Position numbers and translations under genes: made by a program
Notes under the pieces: generated by a model
Told to the model about the DNA's origin: nothing
Databases searched by the model: none
Seen by the model: only the letters and a program-made list of their open reading frames with translations
DNA from: Nonomuraea cypriaca
GTDB lineage: Bacteria > Actinomycetota > Actinomycetes > Streptosporangiales > Streptosporangiaceae
DNA length: 51,429 nt
NCBI RefSeq assembly: GCF_015645445.1
Contig: NZ_JADOGI010000051.1
Span: forward strand, 1-51,429
Reading direction: 5' to 3'
Shown here: positions 40,205 through 49,711 of the stretch, one piece after another
How the letters are laid out: each line of letters starts with the position of its first letter
How positions within the stretch are numbered: the first letter of the stretch is position 1

Positions 40205-40663
40205 GTGCGCGCGCGTCACCTCTCCCGGCGAGCCATACTGGCGGGCGGAGCGGCCGCTCTCACCGCCTGCGGCGCCTCCGGCCCGCCGCAACCACCTGCT
40301 CCGACGCCGGACTCCGCCGAGACCGTGCTGCTGAAAGCGCTGGTGGCGGAGAAACAGCGGACGATCGCGCTCTACTCGTCGCTGATCTCCGGGGGGGCGG
40401 ACGAGCTCGCGCCGTTCCGTGACCGTCACCAGGCTCATCTGAACGAGCTGCGTAAACACGTGACCGTCCCGTCGGCCACCGGGTCGCCGACGGCTTCCCC
40501 TCCTCCCAAGACGTCGCTGCCGCGGCTGCGGGATCTGGAGCGCAAGGCCGCCGCCCTGCGGGCCCGGCAGCTCGCCGGAGTCTCGCCCGGCCTGGCGCAG
40601 CTCATCGCCAGCATCGGGGCCTGCGAGGCCGCCCACGCCGCCGCCCTGCCGAAGTCGCTGTGA
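40205..40663 (+). CDS. Putative lipoprotein, ferritin-like fragment
   Basis: A 152-residue exported protein. It starts with a twin-arginine-like signal (LSRRAILAGGAAALTAC) in which the final LTAC is a lipobox, so it is probably a Tat-exported lipoprotein. After a Pro-rich spacer the rest (AEKQRTIALYSSLISG, DRHQAHLNELRKHV, LIASIGACEAAHAAAL) resembles half of a ferritin-like four-helix bundle as in the DUF4439 protein encoded next. GGAGGT with an 8-nt spacer picks GTG 40205; the frame is open further upstream. It overlaps the next gene by 4 nt (GTGA). Confidence 0.8.
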   Translation: MRARHLSRRAILAGGAAALTACGASGPPQPPAPTPDSAETVLLKALVAEKQRTIALYSSLISGGADELAPFRDRHQAHLNELRKHVTVPSATGSPTASPPPKTSLPRLRDLERKAAALRARQLAGVSPGLAQLIASIGACEAAHAAALPKSL

Positions 40664-41172
40664 GCGTCCACATGAATGTCCCCGTGAATGTCAGCGCGAA
40701 CGTCGCCACGGACCCGGGCGACGTCGAGAAGCTGCGCAAGGCGCTGGCGGCGGAGCACGCGGCGTTGTTCGCGTACGGGCTGATCGGGGCGCGGACCTCC
40801 GGACGGCTGCGAGAAAGGATCACTTCAGCCTTCGACGCCCACCGGGCACGGCGTGACCAGTTGCGCTCGTACATCACGGCGCGGGGCGGCAGACCGGCCG
40901 AGCCGGACGCGTCGTACGCGCTGCCGTTCTTCCCCGGCAACGCCACGCTGGCCGTCAAGCTGGCGGTGCACCTGGAGACCGGGGTCACGGCCGCCTACCT
41001 GGAGCTGGCCGCGGCGCGGGACGCGTCGCTGCGCCGGTACGCGGCGCTGGCCATGCAGGAGGCCGTGACCCGGTCGTACACCTTCCGTCCCGACCAGCCG
41101 GCGGCGTTCCCCGGCCGCCCCGTCGCGGCGCCGCCGACCCCCTCACCGGTACAGGTACAGACCGGAGGGTAG
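40660..41172 (+). CDS. DUF4439 ferritin-like protein
   Basis: This 170-residue protein fits the DUF4439 ferritin-like family: LRKALAAEHAALFAYGLIGART near 28-49, then DAHRARRDQLRSYITARGG near 66-84, KLAVHLETGVTAAYLELAAAR near 105-125 and a fourth helix (LRRYAALAMQEAVTRSY). One ExxH-like pair (EHAAL) is present but a full diiron site is not obvious, so it may not bind iron. It is translationally coupled to the lipoprotein; both may act together in the envelope or cytoplasm. A terminator hairpin follows the stop. Confidence 0.82.
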   Translation: MSVHMNVPVNVSANVATDPGDVEKLRKALAAEHAALFAYGLIGARTSGRLRERITSAFDAHRARRDQLRSYITARGGRPAEPDASYALPFFPGNATLAVKLAVHLETGVTAAYLELAAARDASLRRYAALAMQEAVTRSYTFRPDQPAAFPGRPVAAPPTPSPVQVQTGG

Positions 41173-41179
41173 TCCCCGA

Positions 41180-41198
41180 CGGGCCCGATGCGGGCCCG
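41180..41198 (+). terminator. Terminator after the DUF4439 gene
   Basis: CGGGCCCG-ATG-CGGGCCCG: an 8-bp stem with a 3-nt loop, 8 nt after the stop codon and between convergent genes. Confidence 0.6.
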
Positions 41199-41304
41199 CC
41201 AGAACACACTGCCTTGCGGCAGCGAGCGGCGGCACCACGAGTGGCGGGTCGGCTGTGGCGGTGCGGCAGCAGAGCGGCGCCGCAGGTGGTGGCTCGGGAG
41301 TGGG

Positions 41305-43047
41305 TCAGGTGGTGGTGGCGAGGATGCGGTCGGCGGCCTCCGTGAGCGGGATCTCCGACTTCTCGCCGGAGACCCGGTCCCTGAGCTCCACCACGCCCTG
41401 CGACAGGCCGCGCCCGACCACCACGATCGTGGGCAGGCCGAGCAGCTCGGCGTCCTTGAACTTCACGCCGGGCGACACCTGCGGCCGGTCGTCGACCAGG
41501 ACGCGCAGCCCGCGGGACTCCAGCTCGCCGGCCAGCTTCAGGGCCGCCTCCACCTGGTTGTCCTTGCCCGTGCCGACGATGTGCACGTCGGCGGGGGCGA
41601 CCTCGCGGGGCCACACCAGCCCGAGCCGGTCGTGCGCCTGCTCGGCGATGACCGCCACCGCGCGCGAGACGCCGATGCCGTAGGAGCCCATCGTGACGCG
41701 GATCGGCTTGCCGTCGGGACCCAGCGCGTCGAGACCGGCGGCGTCGGCGTATTTGCGGCCGAGCTGGAAGATGTGGCCGATCTCGATGCCGCGGTCGATG
41801 GAGAGCGGCGCGCCACAGCGCGGGCAGGGGTCTCCGGCGCGCACCTCGGCGGCCTCGATCGTGCCGTCAGGGGTGAAGTCGCGGCCGGCGACCACGTTGG
41901 CGGCGTGCTTGCCCGGCTCGTTGGCCCCCGTCACCCAGGACGTGCCGGTGACGACGCGCGGGTCGACGAGGTAGCGGATGCCGAGCTCGCGCAGGATCTG
42001 CGGGCCGATGTAGCCGCGTACGAGGCCGGGGTGCTTGGGGAAGTCGGTGGCCTCGAAGATGGCGGGCTCGCCGGGCGCCAGCGCGGCCTCCAGGCGCTTG
42101 AAGTCGACCTCGCGGTCCCCGGGTACGCCGATGACCAGCGTCTCCACCTTGTCGGAGCCCGGAGTCGCGACCTTGACGACGACGTTCTTCAGCGTGTCGG
42201 CGGCGGTGACGGACAGGCCGTGGTGCTCGTTGACGTACGACACCAACGACTCGATGGTCGGGGTGTCGGGCGTGTCCATGACCTTCAGCGGCGCCGCGCC
42301 GTCGATGGGGCGGGCGGCCGGGGCGGGGGTCGTGACGGCTTCGGCGTTGGCCGCGTAGCCGCACGAGTGGCAGGCCACGAACGTGTCCTCGCCCGTGGGC
42401 GTGGGCGCGAGGAACTCCTCCGACGCCGACCCGCCCATCGCGCCCGACTGGGCGAACACGATCTTGTAGTTGATGCCGAGCCGGTCGAAGGTGCGGATGT
42501 AGGCCTCGCGGTGCTGCTCGTAGGAGCGCTTGAGCCCGTCGTCGTCGAGGTCGAAGGAGTAGGAGTCCTTCATCAGGAACTCGCGGCCGCGCAGGATGCC
42601 CGCCCTGGGCCGGGCCTCGTCCCGGTATTTGGTCTGGATCTGGTAGAGGGTGACCGGATAGTCCTTGTAGGAGGAGTATTCGCCCTTGACCATGTCGGTG
42701 AAGAGCTCCTCATGCGTGGGACCGAGGAGGTAGTCGGCGCCCTTGCGGTCATGGAGCCGGAAGATGTTGTCGCCGTATTCGGTCCAGCGGCCGGTGGCCT
42801 CGTAGTATTCGCGGGGCAGCAGGGCGGGGAAGAGCACTTCCTGGCCGCCCATGCGGTTCATCTCCTCGCGGACGATCCTGGTGACGTTTTCCAGGACGAT
42901 CTTGCCCAGGGGCAGCCAGGAGTAGATGCCGGGCGCCACGCGGCGGATGTAGCCGGCGCGGACCAGGAGCTTGTGGCTCGGCACTTCCGCGTCTGCCGGG
43001 TCGTCCCGCAGGGTGCGAAGAAACAACGACGACATGCGCAGCAACAC
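41305..43047 (-). CDS. proS: Prolyl-tRNA synthetase
   Basis: ProRS charges tRNA-Pro. The 580-residue protein is the bacterial-type (ProS type 1) form with an editing insertion: [39 protein letters not shown] at the start, motif 1-2 residues in [25 protein letters not shown] near 140-165, the INS editing domain (about 230-400) and motif 3 [18 protein letters not shown] near 445-462, followed by the anticodon-binding domain. GTG 43047 follows AAGGAG by 5 nt; ATG 43035 is an alternative. Confidence 0.97.
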   Translation of the reverse strand: MLLRMSSLFLRTLRDDPADAEVPSHKLLVRAGYIRRVAPGIYSWLPLGKIVLENVTRIVREEMNRMGGQEVLFPALLPREYYEATGRWTEYGDNIFRLHDRKGADYLLGPTHEELFTDMVKGEYSSYKDYPVTLYQIQTKYRDEARPRAGILRGREFLMKDSYSFDLDDDGLKRSYEQHREAYIRTFDRLGINYKIVFAQSGAMGGSASEEFLAPTPTGEDTFVACHSCGYAANAEAVTTPAPAARPIDGAAPLKVMDTPDTPTIESLVSYVNEHHGLSVTAADTLKNVVVKVATPGSDKVETLVIGVPGDREVDFKRLEAALAPGEPAIFEATDFPKHPGLVRGYIGPQILRELGIRYLVDPRVVTGTSWVTGANEPGKHAANVVAGRDFTPDGTIEAAEVRAGDPCPRCGAPLSIDRGIEIGHIFQLGRKYADAAGLDALGPDGKPIRVTMGSYGIGVSRAVAVIAEQAHDRLGLVWPREVAPADVHIVGTGKDNQVEAALKLAGELESRGLRVLVDDRPQVSPGVKFKDAELLGLPTIVVVGRGLSQGVVELRDRVSGEKSEIPLTEAADRILATTT

Positions 43048-43127
43048 GGCTACTCCTTGGTCGAACCTGGTGTGAGGACTACAGGCTATCGACTCGGAGC
43101 GGCTCGGCGCTCGGCGTTATCCGGCGA

Positions 43128-43790
43128 TCACACCGCCAGCGGGCTCCAGCCGGACACGAAGGCCACCAGGCATCCCGTGAACACGCTCGCGAACATCGCC
43201 GAGAGCAGCACCGCGCGCAGCCGTCCGCGCGCGTTCCTGCGCAGGACGAGCATCAGGGCGATGGCCGGCAGGCCGACCGCCAGCGCGGGACCTGGCCAGA
43301 GCGACTGCTCGCTCTCGGTCAACCCGGGCCCGGCGCGGTCCACCGCGTCGCCGATCAGCGCCGCGACGACCGCGCCGGCCGCCAGGTCGCCCCAGCCGTC
43401 GTGCCTGCGGGTCAGGTACGCCAGCAGGCCCAGGCCGACGAGCAGGACGAGGGCCCAGTCGAGCCCGGCGATGTCCAGGGGATCCCCGCCGCCGACAGCG
43501 CTCGCGCCGATGGCCGCGACCAGCGTGGAGATCATCGCAAGGAACGTCGTCACCAGCGCCCACCCGAACCCCGACGCGGTGGCGCCCACGACCAGTGACA
43601 GGGCCAGGTAGGCGTACGGGTCGTAGATGCGGCCGGCCCATCCTGGGCCCGTGCCGGAGATGAGGATGCCGGCCAGGCCGATGACCAGTCCCCCCGCGAA
43701 GGCTGCAAGAAGATGGCGTTCGATGCCGCGCTGGCGCCGGTCGTACTCGGCGAGGTCGGCGTAGTCGATCGTGGTGGTGTCCATCTCCAT
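43128..43790 (-). CDS. Hypothetical multi-pass membrane protein
   Basis: A 220-residue protein with six or seven predicted membrane segments (for example HLLAAFAGGLVIGLAGILI, DWALVLLVGLGLLAYLT, ALAVGLPAIALMLVL, AVLLSAMFASVFTGCLVAFV). The N-terminal 25 residues are charged and cytoplasmic (DTTTIDYADLAEYDRRQRG). The start at 43790 sits just after AGGGA; an ATG 6 nt downstream and an upstream ATG at 43856 are also in frame. No function is recognised; it lies next to proS in the same direction. Confidence 0.75.
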   Translation of the reverse strand: MEMDTTTIDYADLAEYDRRQRGIERHLLAAFAGGLVIGLAGILISGTGPGWAGRIYDPYAYLALSLVVGATASGFGWALVTTFLAMISTLVAAIGASAVGGGDPLDIAGLDWALVLLVGLGLLAYLTRRHDGWGDLAAGAVVAALIGDAVDRAGPGLTESEQSLWPGPALAVGLPAIALMLVLRRNARGRLRAVLLSAMFASVFTGCLVAFVSGWSPLAV

Positions 43791-43936
43791 TCCCTGGTCA
43801 GCCCTGCCTTTGGGTTTCTCGGGGATGACCACTGTCAGATTATGCGAACCTCCCAAAAAGGCAAAATTCGGGCATTCGTCTCAAAATCGGGCAATCTCTT
43901 GCCCTCTGCTGATCTTCCGCTGCGGACCCGTTCGGC

Positions 43937-44413
43937 TCAGCCGCCGAGGAGCTCCTCCCACGGGTGGCGGGCGTTGGTGCGGCGGGTGGTGTCGAGGGCC
44001 TCGCTCAGGCGCCAGAGTCCCGGGCGGGTGCGTACGCCGGCCCGCCCCATCGGGTCGATCGCGCGCAGTTCGAACCGCACGCCCATGACGTCGAGCACCG
44101 CCGAACCGTCGCTGCCAGGACCGGCCTCGGTGACGAGTGAGCCGTCGTAGTCGGGGTCGCGCACCTGCTCGGCGAGCAGGGAGGCCACCTCGGACGCATA
44201 GGGGCCGTCGCGCCACTCGACGTGCCAGCTGTGGTCGGAGCCGCGCCACCAGGTGAGATCGCGGCACGACTCGATGAAGTCGGCCTCGGTCGCCAGCGCC
44301 GCCATCACCCGGCCGAACGCCTCATATCTTCGGGCACTCGTGAGCGAGAGGTCGTCGCCGGTGCCGGTGAGCGGTCCGTCCTTCGGCCGTCGCAGCGCGT
44401 GCTTTCGCTTCAC
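43937..44413 (-). CDS. Hypothetical protein
   Basis: A 158-residue soluble protein of unknown family. It has an N-terminal basic stretch (KRKHALRRPKDG), a helix (FGRVMAALATEADFIESCRDLTWWRGSDHSWHVEW, cited in part) and a C-terminal region DVMGVRFELRAIDPMGRAG rich in charged residues. The GTG at 44413 was chosen because it gives a compact protein; the frame is open to 44497. The weak ribosome signal leaves the start uncertain. The gene is divergent from fprA. Confidence 0.65.
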   Translation of the reverse strand: MKRKHALRRPKDGPLTGTGDDLSLTSARRYEAFGRVMAALATEADFIESCRDLTWWRGSDHSWHVEWRDGPYASEVASLLAEQVRDPDYDGSLVTEAGPGSDGSAVLDVMGVRFELRAIDPMGRAGVRTRPGLWRLSEALDTTRRTNARHPWEELLGG

Positions 44414-44727
44414 GAGAATCCACTCTGATCTGGCGCGCGCCCTTCTCGCAAGTACTTGCCGCCGATACGCTGTACTACCAAGCGAGCGCCTGGTCAACCA
44501 CCCGGGACACGCCGACGGGTCGCCCTGTGACCCCAGCCGTTCCCGCCTTCATCCGTCCTTCATCCGTACGACCGAGCGGCCCCCCAGCGGCCCTCCGAGG
44601 ACTACGTTGGCGTGGTAATCGCCAGGTACGGGTTCATCCGCACCGGCGATCGGGGATACATCGATCACACTTGCCGGTTGTATCTGGTGGGACGCATGTC
44701 TCGGGCAACCGGGTCTTAGGAGGCAGC

Positions 44728-46029
44728 GTGGCGTTGCACGTGGCGGTCATCGGGTCGGGCCCCGCCGGGATCTACACGGCAGAGGCCCTGGTCAAGCAGT
44801 CTTCCGAGCCTGTCGAGGTAGACGTCGTCGAGCGCCTGCCGACCCCGTACGGGCTGGTCAGGTATGGCGTGGCGCCCGATCACACCTCGATCAAGTCGAT
44901 CGCGAACTACCTGCGCAGGGTGCTCGAACTGCCCCAGGTCCGCTTCCTGGGCGGGGTCAGGCTCGGCGCGGACGTGTCCGTGGACGACCTGCTGAGCACG
45001 TACGACGCGGTGGTCTACTGCACCGGGGCGATGGTCGACAGGAAGCTCGGGATCCCGGGCGAGGACCTGCCGGGGAGCGTGGCGGCGACCGACTTCGTCA
45101 ACTGGTACTGCGGTCACCCCGACGTCGATCCAGGGCAGTTCACGCTGGACACCTCCGAGGTCGCGGTCATCGGTGTGGGGAACGTGGCAGTGGACGTCGT
45201 ACGCGTCCTGGCCAAGACCGCCGACGAGCTGAGCTCCACCGACGTGCCCCACGACGTGCTCGAACGCCTCTCGGAGAGCCAGGTGAAGGCCATTCACATG
45301 ATCGGCCGCCGTGGTCCCGAGCACGCCAAGTTCACCTTGAAGGAGCTGCGCGAGCTGGGCGAACTGGCGAACGCCGACGTCTGCGTACGCCCCGAGGAGG
45401 CCACCGTCCTGGGCGGCGACTTCCCGCGCCAGATCCAGGGCAACATCAAGGTGCTGCAGTCGTGGGCCGCCCGCCAGCCGGTCGGCCGGCCGCGCCGGCT
45501 CGACGTGCGCTTCTGGCTGCGGCCCGTGGAGATCCTCGGCGCCGAGCGGGTCGAGGGGCTCAGGCTCGAACGCACCCGCCTGTCGGAGGACGGGCGCGTG
45601 GAGGGCATGGGCGAGTTCGAGACGCTGCCGGTCGGCATGGTGCTGCGCTCGGTCGGCTACCAGAGCGTGCCGCTGCCCGGGGTGCCGTTCTCCAAGAAGA
45701 CCATGACCGTGCCGAACGACGCGGGCCGGGTGCGTGACCGCGAATACGTGTCGGGCTGGCTCAAACGGGGTCCCACCGGGGTGATCGGCACCAACAAGTC
45801 CGACGCCGCAGAAACGGTCCGCACGTTGCTCTCCGACCTGGAAGGCGCGGAACGCGTCCCACACGGGCGCATCGACGCGTTGCTGGAGTCGAAGGGCGTG
45901 CGGCCGGTGACGTACGACGAGTGGCTGTCCATCGAGGCGGCCGAGGCCGAGCTGGCCAGGTCGCTCGACCGCGGCGAACGCGTCAAGCTCGTGGGTCTGG
46001 AGGCCATGCTCCGTGCCTGCCGTCCCTGA
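44728..46029 (+). CDS. fprA: NADPH-ferredoxin reductase, FprA type
   Basis: FprA moves electrons between NADPH and ferredoxin or flavodoxin using FAD. The 433-residue protein has the FAD motif VAVIGSGPAGIYTAEAL near 5-21, the family segment TPYGLVRYGVAPDH near 44-57, the NADPH motif VAVIGVGNVAVDVVRVLAK near 147-165 and a normal adrenodoxin-reductase length, ending in the typical GERVK region. AGGAGG at 44718-44723 precedes GTG 44728; the open frame upstream is ignored. The end overlaps the next gene by 17 nt. Confidence 0.95.
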   Translation: MALHVAVIGSGPAGIYTAEALVKQSSEPVEVDVVERLPTPYGLVRYGVAPDHTSIKSIANYLRRVLELPQVRFLGGVRLGADVSVDDLLSTYDAVVYCTGAMVDRKLGIPGEDLPGSVAATDFVNWYCGHPDVDPGQFTLDTSEVAVIGVGNVAVDVVRVLAKTADELSSTDVPHDVLERLSESQVKAIHMIGRRGPEHAKFTLKELRELGELANADVCVRPEEATVLGGDFPRQIQGNIKVLQSWAARQPVGRPRRLDVRFWLRPVEILGAERVEGLRLERTRLSEDGRVEGMGEFETLPVGMVLRSVGYQSVPLPGVPFSKKTMTVPNDAGRVRDREYVSGWLKRGPTGVIGTNKSDAAETVRTLLSDLEGAERVPHGRIDALLESKGVRPVTYDEWLSIEAAEAELARSLDRGERVKLVGLEAMLRACRP

Positions 46030-47161
46030 GGGGTTCGAGGAGGCGTACCGGATCCAGCGGGCCCGCTACCCCGCCGCCGAGCCCGGCCGGCAGCCCGTCC
46101 ACACCGTGTACGTCCCCGCCGACCGGTTCACCGCCAACACCGTCGCCGAGTGGCGTGATCAGGCGTCGTCCCTGGTCAAGGCGCATCTGGCCGAGCCCGC
46201 CGAGCTGGCCGCCGTCTTCGGGCTGCCCGCCGGCCTGGCGGCCGGCGTACACGAACGGGTGCTGCGCAAGCTCTCGTACGAGCCGATCGAGGACCTGCGG
46301 ATCGACTTCGAGGACGGGTACGGCGTACGGCCGTCCGAGGTGGAGGACGAGCACGTGGCGCGGGCCGTCGAGGCGGTCACCCACGCGCACGCCGCCGGGG
46401 TGTTGCCGCGACGGTGGGGGCCGCGGGTGAAGTCGTTCGCCGACGGTGATCCGGAGCGGGCGGTGCGCACGCTGGACGGGTTCCTCTCCGGGGTGGTCGC
46501 GCGGGTGGGCGAACTGCCGGCGGGGTTCATCGTGACCTTTCCCAAAGTCCTCATGGAGGAATATCTCGGGCAGTTCGTGGGGGTGCTGGAACGGCTGGAG
46601 GGCCGGCTGGGGGTGCGGCTGCGGTTCGAGATGCAGGTGGAGGCGCCGCAGACGCTGGCGTTCCTGCGCGGGGACCTGCCCGAGTCACTGGGCGGGCGGC
46701 TCGCGGCGGCGCATTTCGGGGTCTTCGACTACACGGCCGCCCTCGGCCTGCCACCGCACGAGCAGCGGCTCGACCATCCGGCCTGCGACCATGCCCGTCA
46801 TGTGATGCAGACGGCGTTCGCGGGCACCTCGGTCGAACTGTCGGACGGTTCGCTGGCCGCCTCACCCGCCTCCGACCTGACGCGGGACGTGCACGCGCTG
46901 TGGCGGCGGCACGCGGAGCTGGTCAGGCACTCGCTGCGGCACGGCTTCTACCAGGGGTGGGACATGCATCCCGCGCACCTGGTGAGCAGGTACGCCACCG
47001 TCTACGCCTTCCATCTGGCCCGCTACGACTCCTATCGGGAGCGGGTGCGGGCGTGGGAGGAGCAGCGGGAGGCCGGGGGTGGCGTCATGGACGAACCCGC
47101 CACCATCCGCACCCTCGTGGCCGCCCTGCGCCGGGCCGACGCGGCTCTGTCCCTCCCCTGA
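46013..47161 (+). CDS. DUF6986 / HpcH-HpaI aldolase-like protein
   Basis: This 382-residue protein fits the citrate-lyase-beta/HpcH-HpaI aldolase superfamily as the DUF6986 type: LRIDFEDGYGVRP near 99-111 is the metal-binding DFEDGYG motif, then VTFPKVLM and EMQVEAPQ near 207-214 (a barrel-strand metal motif). The reaction is unknown; relatives cleave or form C-C bonds of oxo acids. GTG 46013 lies inside the fprA end with GGAGG upstream by 8 nt, so translation is probably coupled. Confidence 0.8.
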   Translation: MPAVPEGFEEAYRIQRARYPAAEPGRQPVHTVYVPADRFTANTVAEWRDQASSLVKAHLAEPAELAAVFGLPAGLAAGVHERVLRKLSYEPIEDLRIDFEDGYGVRPSEVEDEHVARAVEAVTHAHAAGVLPRRWGPRVKSFADGDPERAVRTLDGFLSGVVARVGELPAGFIVTFPKVLMEEYLGQFVGVLERLEGRLGVRLRFEMQVEAPQTLAFLRGDLPESLGGRLAAAHFGVFDYTAALGLPPHEQRLDHPACDHARHVMQTAFAGTSVELSDGSLAASPASDLTRDVHALWRRHAELVRHSLRHGFYQGWDMHPAHLVSRYATVYAFHLARYDSYRERVRAWEEQREAGGGVMDEPATIRTLVAALRRADAALSLP

Positions 47162-47186
47162 TTTCTTCCGCTGCGGTCCTCATCGG

Positions 47187-47867
47187 TCAGTCGCGTTCTA
47201 CCAAGGCGCGCCACTGGCGTACCAGACGCCACTCGACCGGGTCCGACCAGCTCGCCCTGACGGCCGATCCCACGTGGAAGGCGCGGATGCCGTAGTCGAG
47301 CAGGGGGGGCACGTGCGCCGGCTTGAGTCCGCCGCCGGCCAGGATGATGGAGCCGTCGCCCGCCCCGGCCCTGGCCTTCAGCACCCGCAGGCCCTGCCCG
47401 ACCCCGGTCGGCGAGCCGGAGGTGAGCACGGTCGCGAGGTTGGGCAGCAGGCGCACCGCCCGCCAGGACGCCTGGATGTCCGCCGCGTGGTCGACCGCCC
47501 GGTGGAAGGTCCACGGGAGCGGCGAGACGGCGTGGATGAGCGCCTCGGTGGCGCCCAGATCGACCGCGCCGGCGCCGTCGAGGAAACCGAACACGAACCC
47601 GGCCGCCCCCGCCTGCGCCAGCGCCTTGGCATCACGGCTCAGGCGGCTCAGCACGTCGGGGTCCGCGGCGAAGTTGGCGTCGCAACGGAGCATCACCATC
47701 TGCGGCAACGGACATTCCGCCGCGATGGCGGCGACCGTCTCGGGAGCGGGGGTCAGCCCGTCGGCCGCCATGTCGGCGACGACCTCCAGCCGGTCGGCTC
47801 CGCCCTGTTCAGCGGCCACGGCGTCGCGCACGTTCAGCGCGATCACCTCGAGCAGGGATCCGGTCAT
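47187..47867 (-). CDS. cutC: CutC family protein
   Basis: This 226-residue protein is CutC-like (TIM-barrel): LLEVIALNVRDAVAAEQGGADRLEV near 5-29 and MVMLRCDANFAADPDVL, TFHRAVDHAADIQ near 119-131, SGSPTGVGQGL and GGGLKPAHV near 165-185. CutC was linked to copper handling, but the role is disputed. No ribosome site precedes ATG 47867, and TATAAC lies 9 nt upstream, so a leaderless start is possible. Confidence 0.9.
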   Translation of the reverse strand: MTGSLLEVIALNVRDAVAAEQGGADRLEVVADMAADGLTPAPETVAAIAAECPLPQMVMLRCDANFAADPDVLSRLSRDAKALAQAGAAGFVFGFLDGAGAVDLGATEALIHAVSPLPWTFHRAVDHAADIQASWRAVRLLPNLATVLTSGSPTGVGQGLRVLKARAGAGDGSIILAGGGLKPAHVPPLLDYGIRAFHVGSAVRASWSDPVEWRLVRQWRALVERD

Positions 47868-48002
47868 GGTGGAGAGGTTATAGGGTGCTCTGCCCCTTTC
47901 CGTCGCAAAAGGAGCGAAATCCCGCCCTACTCGACCGCAGAACTCCCCACCGGGAGGAAGCGTGGCCCTTCAGGCGGTGATGCCGCTCGGGGGCATGGTG
48001 GG

Positions 48003-48031
48003 GGCCCGGCCTCGGGCGGGGAGGCCGGGCC
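48003..48031 (-). terminator. Terminator after the GNAT gene
   Basis: GGCCCGGCCT pairs perfectly with AGGCCGGGCC (10 bp, 9-nt loop), 8 nt after the stop of the minus-strand GNAT gene. Confidence 0.7.
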
Positions 48032-48039
48032 ATGGGGAA

Positions 48040-48642
48040 TCAGGCGCTGATCAGCTCCGCGACCGTCAGGTCACGGAAGACCGTGGTCGGCGCCTCCTCC
48101 GAGCGGCGCTGGAAGAGGGCGCCCGAGGAGCGATGCGGCAGGTCGACCGTGCGGATGTGCTGGAAGCCGCGGTTGCGGTAGTACTCCTGCAGTCGAGGGT
48201 TCCCCTTGGCACAGTCGAGGCGCAGCCACGGCAGGCCGGAGGTGTGGGCGGCGGCGCAGGCCCAGTCGAGGAGGGCGTCGCCGAGGCCGCTGCCGGACCA
48301 CGGCCGGGCCACCGCCAGTTTGTGGATGTAGAGAGCCGCGCCCGGCTCGTCGGCGAACGTCCAGAACTCCGGGTCGGCGTGGTCGTCGAGGGCTATGGTG
48401 GCCACCGGCGGGGCAGACTCGTCGGGATCGAGGTACCTGAGTTCGTCGTCGAGCAGGTACAGCACCCGCTCCTCTATCAGCGGCTCGATCCGCTCGGGGC
48501 CGAACCCGTTGCGGGGCCACTGCCGTACCCCCCGTGCGTAGAGCCACTCGGCGGTGTCCGCGAGCAGCGTGAGTACGCCGGGAAGGTCGGCTGGTTCGGC
48601 TCGCCGGAGCGCGAGGGGGTGAAGCAGGGTGTTGGTGTGCAT
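48040..48642 (-). CDS. GNAT family N-acetyltransferase
   Basis: A 200-residue GNAT protein: ALRRAEPADLPGVLTLLADTAEWL at the start, ALYIHKLAVARPWSGSGLGDALLDWA near 103-128 with the GSGLGD acetyl-CoA loop, and LPWLRLDCAKGNPRLQEYYRNRGFQHI near 137-163. The acceptor is unknown. ATG 48642 follows GGGAG by 6 nt; the open frame further upstream has poor character. The gene is downstream of the GntR regulator in the same direction. Confidence 0.87.
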   Translation of the reverse strand: MHTNTLLHPLALRRAEPADLPGVLTLLADTAEWLYARGVRQWPRNGFGPERIEPLIEERVLYLLDDELRYLDPDESAPPVATIALDDHADPEFWTFADEPGAALYIHKLAVARPWSGSGLGDALLDWACAAAHTSGLPWLRLDCAKGNPRLQEYYRNRGFQHIRTVDLPHRSSGALFQRRSEEAPTTVFRDLTVAELISA

Positions 48643-48753
48643 AATTGAACTCCCGTTGCGTTGGGTGTCCGCGCATGTACACAGCGTGATGACGCAATGT
48701 CGCGCGGGGGCGAAATCGGACCTCAACCCGATATATATGGATAAATGGCGATT

Positions 48754-48778
48754 TAGGGGAGTATGCACGACTCCCCTA
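48754..48778 (-). terminator. Hairpin after the GntR gene
   Basis: TAGGGGAGT-ATGCACG-ACTCCCCTA: a 9-bp stem with a 7-nt loop, 65 nt beyond the GntR stop, near an AT-rich stretch (ATATATATGGATAAAT) that may carry the promoter of the GNAT gene. Terminator or operator cannot be told apart. Confidence 0.45.
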
Positions 48779-48842
48779 GGCCAGCGAGGCGGCTATTTCT
48801 CGCTGCACCCGGCCGGCGGGATCACCCCTTCATGCGAGCCCT

Positions 48843-49592
48843 CTAGCGGCGATCGAGCTCGTATCTGATCAAATGTTTGTCGGCGGGCAGCACCGACACC
48901 GCGACACGCACTGGCATGTCGGCCCCGTCGTATCCAACTCGGACGTAGACCATGACCGGCGTGCCGAGTTCGAGTTGGAGGCGCTCGGCCTCCTCCTGGT
49001 TGGGCATGCGGGCCCAGATGTCGTCGACGACGCGTATCTGCGCATGACCCAGCTCTTCCAGCACCCGGTTCGCCCCTCGCGCGATGTCACCGGGCCTGGC
49101 GATCTCGGAGTCGGCAACGAGATCGCGGGGAAAGTAGGAGTCGTTGGTGTTGTACGGCTGTCCGTCCACGAACCGCAGACGGCGTCTCACCACCGCCAAC
49201 TCCCCATCCGCCAACTCCAGCCTGCTGGCGATCTCCTCGACGGGAGACACGGTCAGCACCTCGATGTACTGGCTTGGCGCGCGGCCTTCCTCCGCCACGG
49301 CATAGGCGAAGGCCTCCCGCAGTTCCCCTGTGGGTTGTGGCTCCAGCTCCCGCTGCGGATGGATCAGCAGCGGTCTACGGTCTCTGACCACGGTTCCGCG
49401 TCGCGGCGTGCGCGTAACAAGCCCCTCGTTGACCAGCTCCCCTAGAGCCAGTCGTACGGTGTTCCTGCTCACGCCATGGTCTTCCATGAGCTGTGCCTCG
49501 GTCGGAAGCTGCGCCCCGGGGCCGAGGACACCCGAGTAGATGGCGCGTCGCAACTCCGCAGCCACCTGCTGATACAGCACCGACCTTGCCAC
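48843..49592 (-). CDS. GntR/UTRA transcriptional regulator
   Basis: A 249-residue HutC-type regulator: winged helix near 5-70 (VLYQQVAAELRRAIYSGVL, LPTEAQLMEDHGVSRNTVRLALGELVNEGLVT, RRGTVV) and a UTRA domain (about 85-245; EVLTVSPVEEIASRLEL, VMVYVRVGYDGADMPVRVAVSVLPADKH). The start at 49592 (GTG) has AGGGG at a 5-nt spacing; a GTG two codons upstream is also possible. It diverges from a small protein gene, so the shared spacer likely holds its operator. Its ligand is unknown. Confidence 0.92.
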   Translation of the reverse strand: MARSVLYQQVAAELRRAIYSGVLGPGAQLPTEAQLMEDHGVSRNTVRLALGELVNEGLVTRTPRRGTVVRDRRPLLIHPQRELEPQPTGELREAFAYAVAEEGRAPSQYIEVLTVSPVEEIASRLELADGELAVVRRRLRFVDGQPYNTNDSYFPRDLVADSEIARPGDIARGANRVLEELGHAQIRVVDDIWARMPNQEEAERLQLELGTPVMVYVRVGYDGADMPVRVAVSVLPADKHLIRYELDRR

Positions 49593-49711
49593 TTTCACCC
49601 CTTTTGTTCCAACAATTTAGACGATCTGGTTCTAGCAGGCCACAACCCCTTGACCAAACCCCCTCGCCCGGCCCATCATCCATTCGTTGGTACAAATCCA
49701 TCTAAAGGCCG
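49593..49711. promoter_or_regulatory. Divergent GntR/small-protein control region
   Basis: 119 nt between the GntR gene and the divergent small ORF. TGGTTCTAGCAGGCCA (49627-49642) resembles a degenerate DasR-type operator, and TGGTACAAATCCA (49688-49700) recurs with one mismatch at 50627-50639. TAAATT on the minus strand could be a -10 box. Confidence 0.4.

Noticed and set aside
41188..43611. 807-codon plus-strand frame
   Set aside because: Antisense to proS and a membrane protein gene, both well supported.
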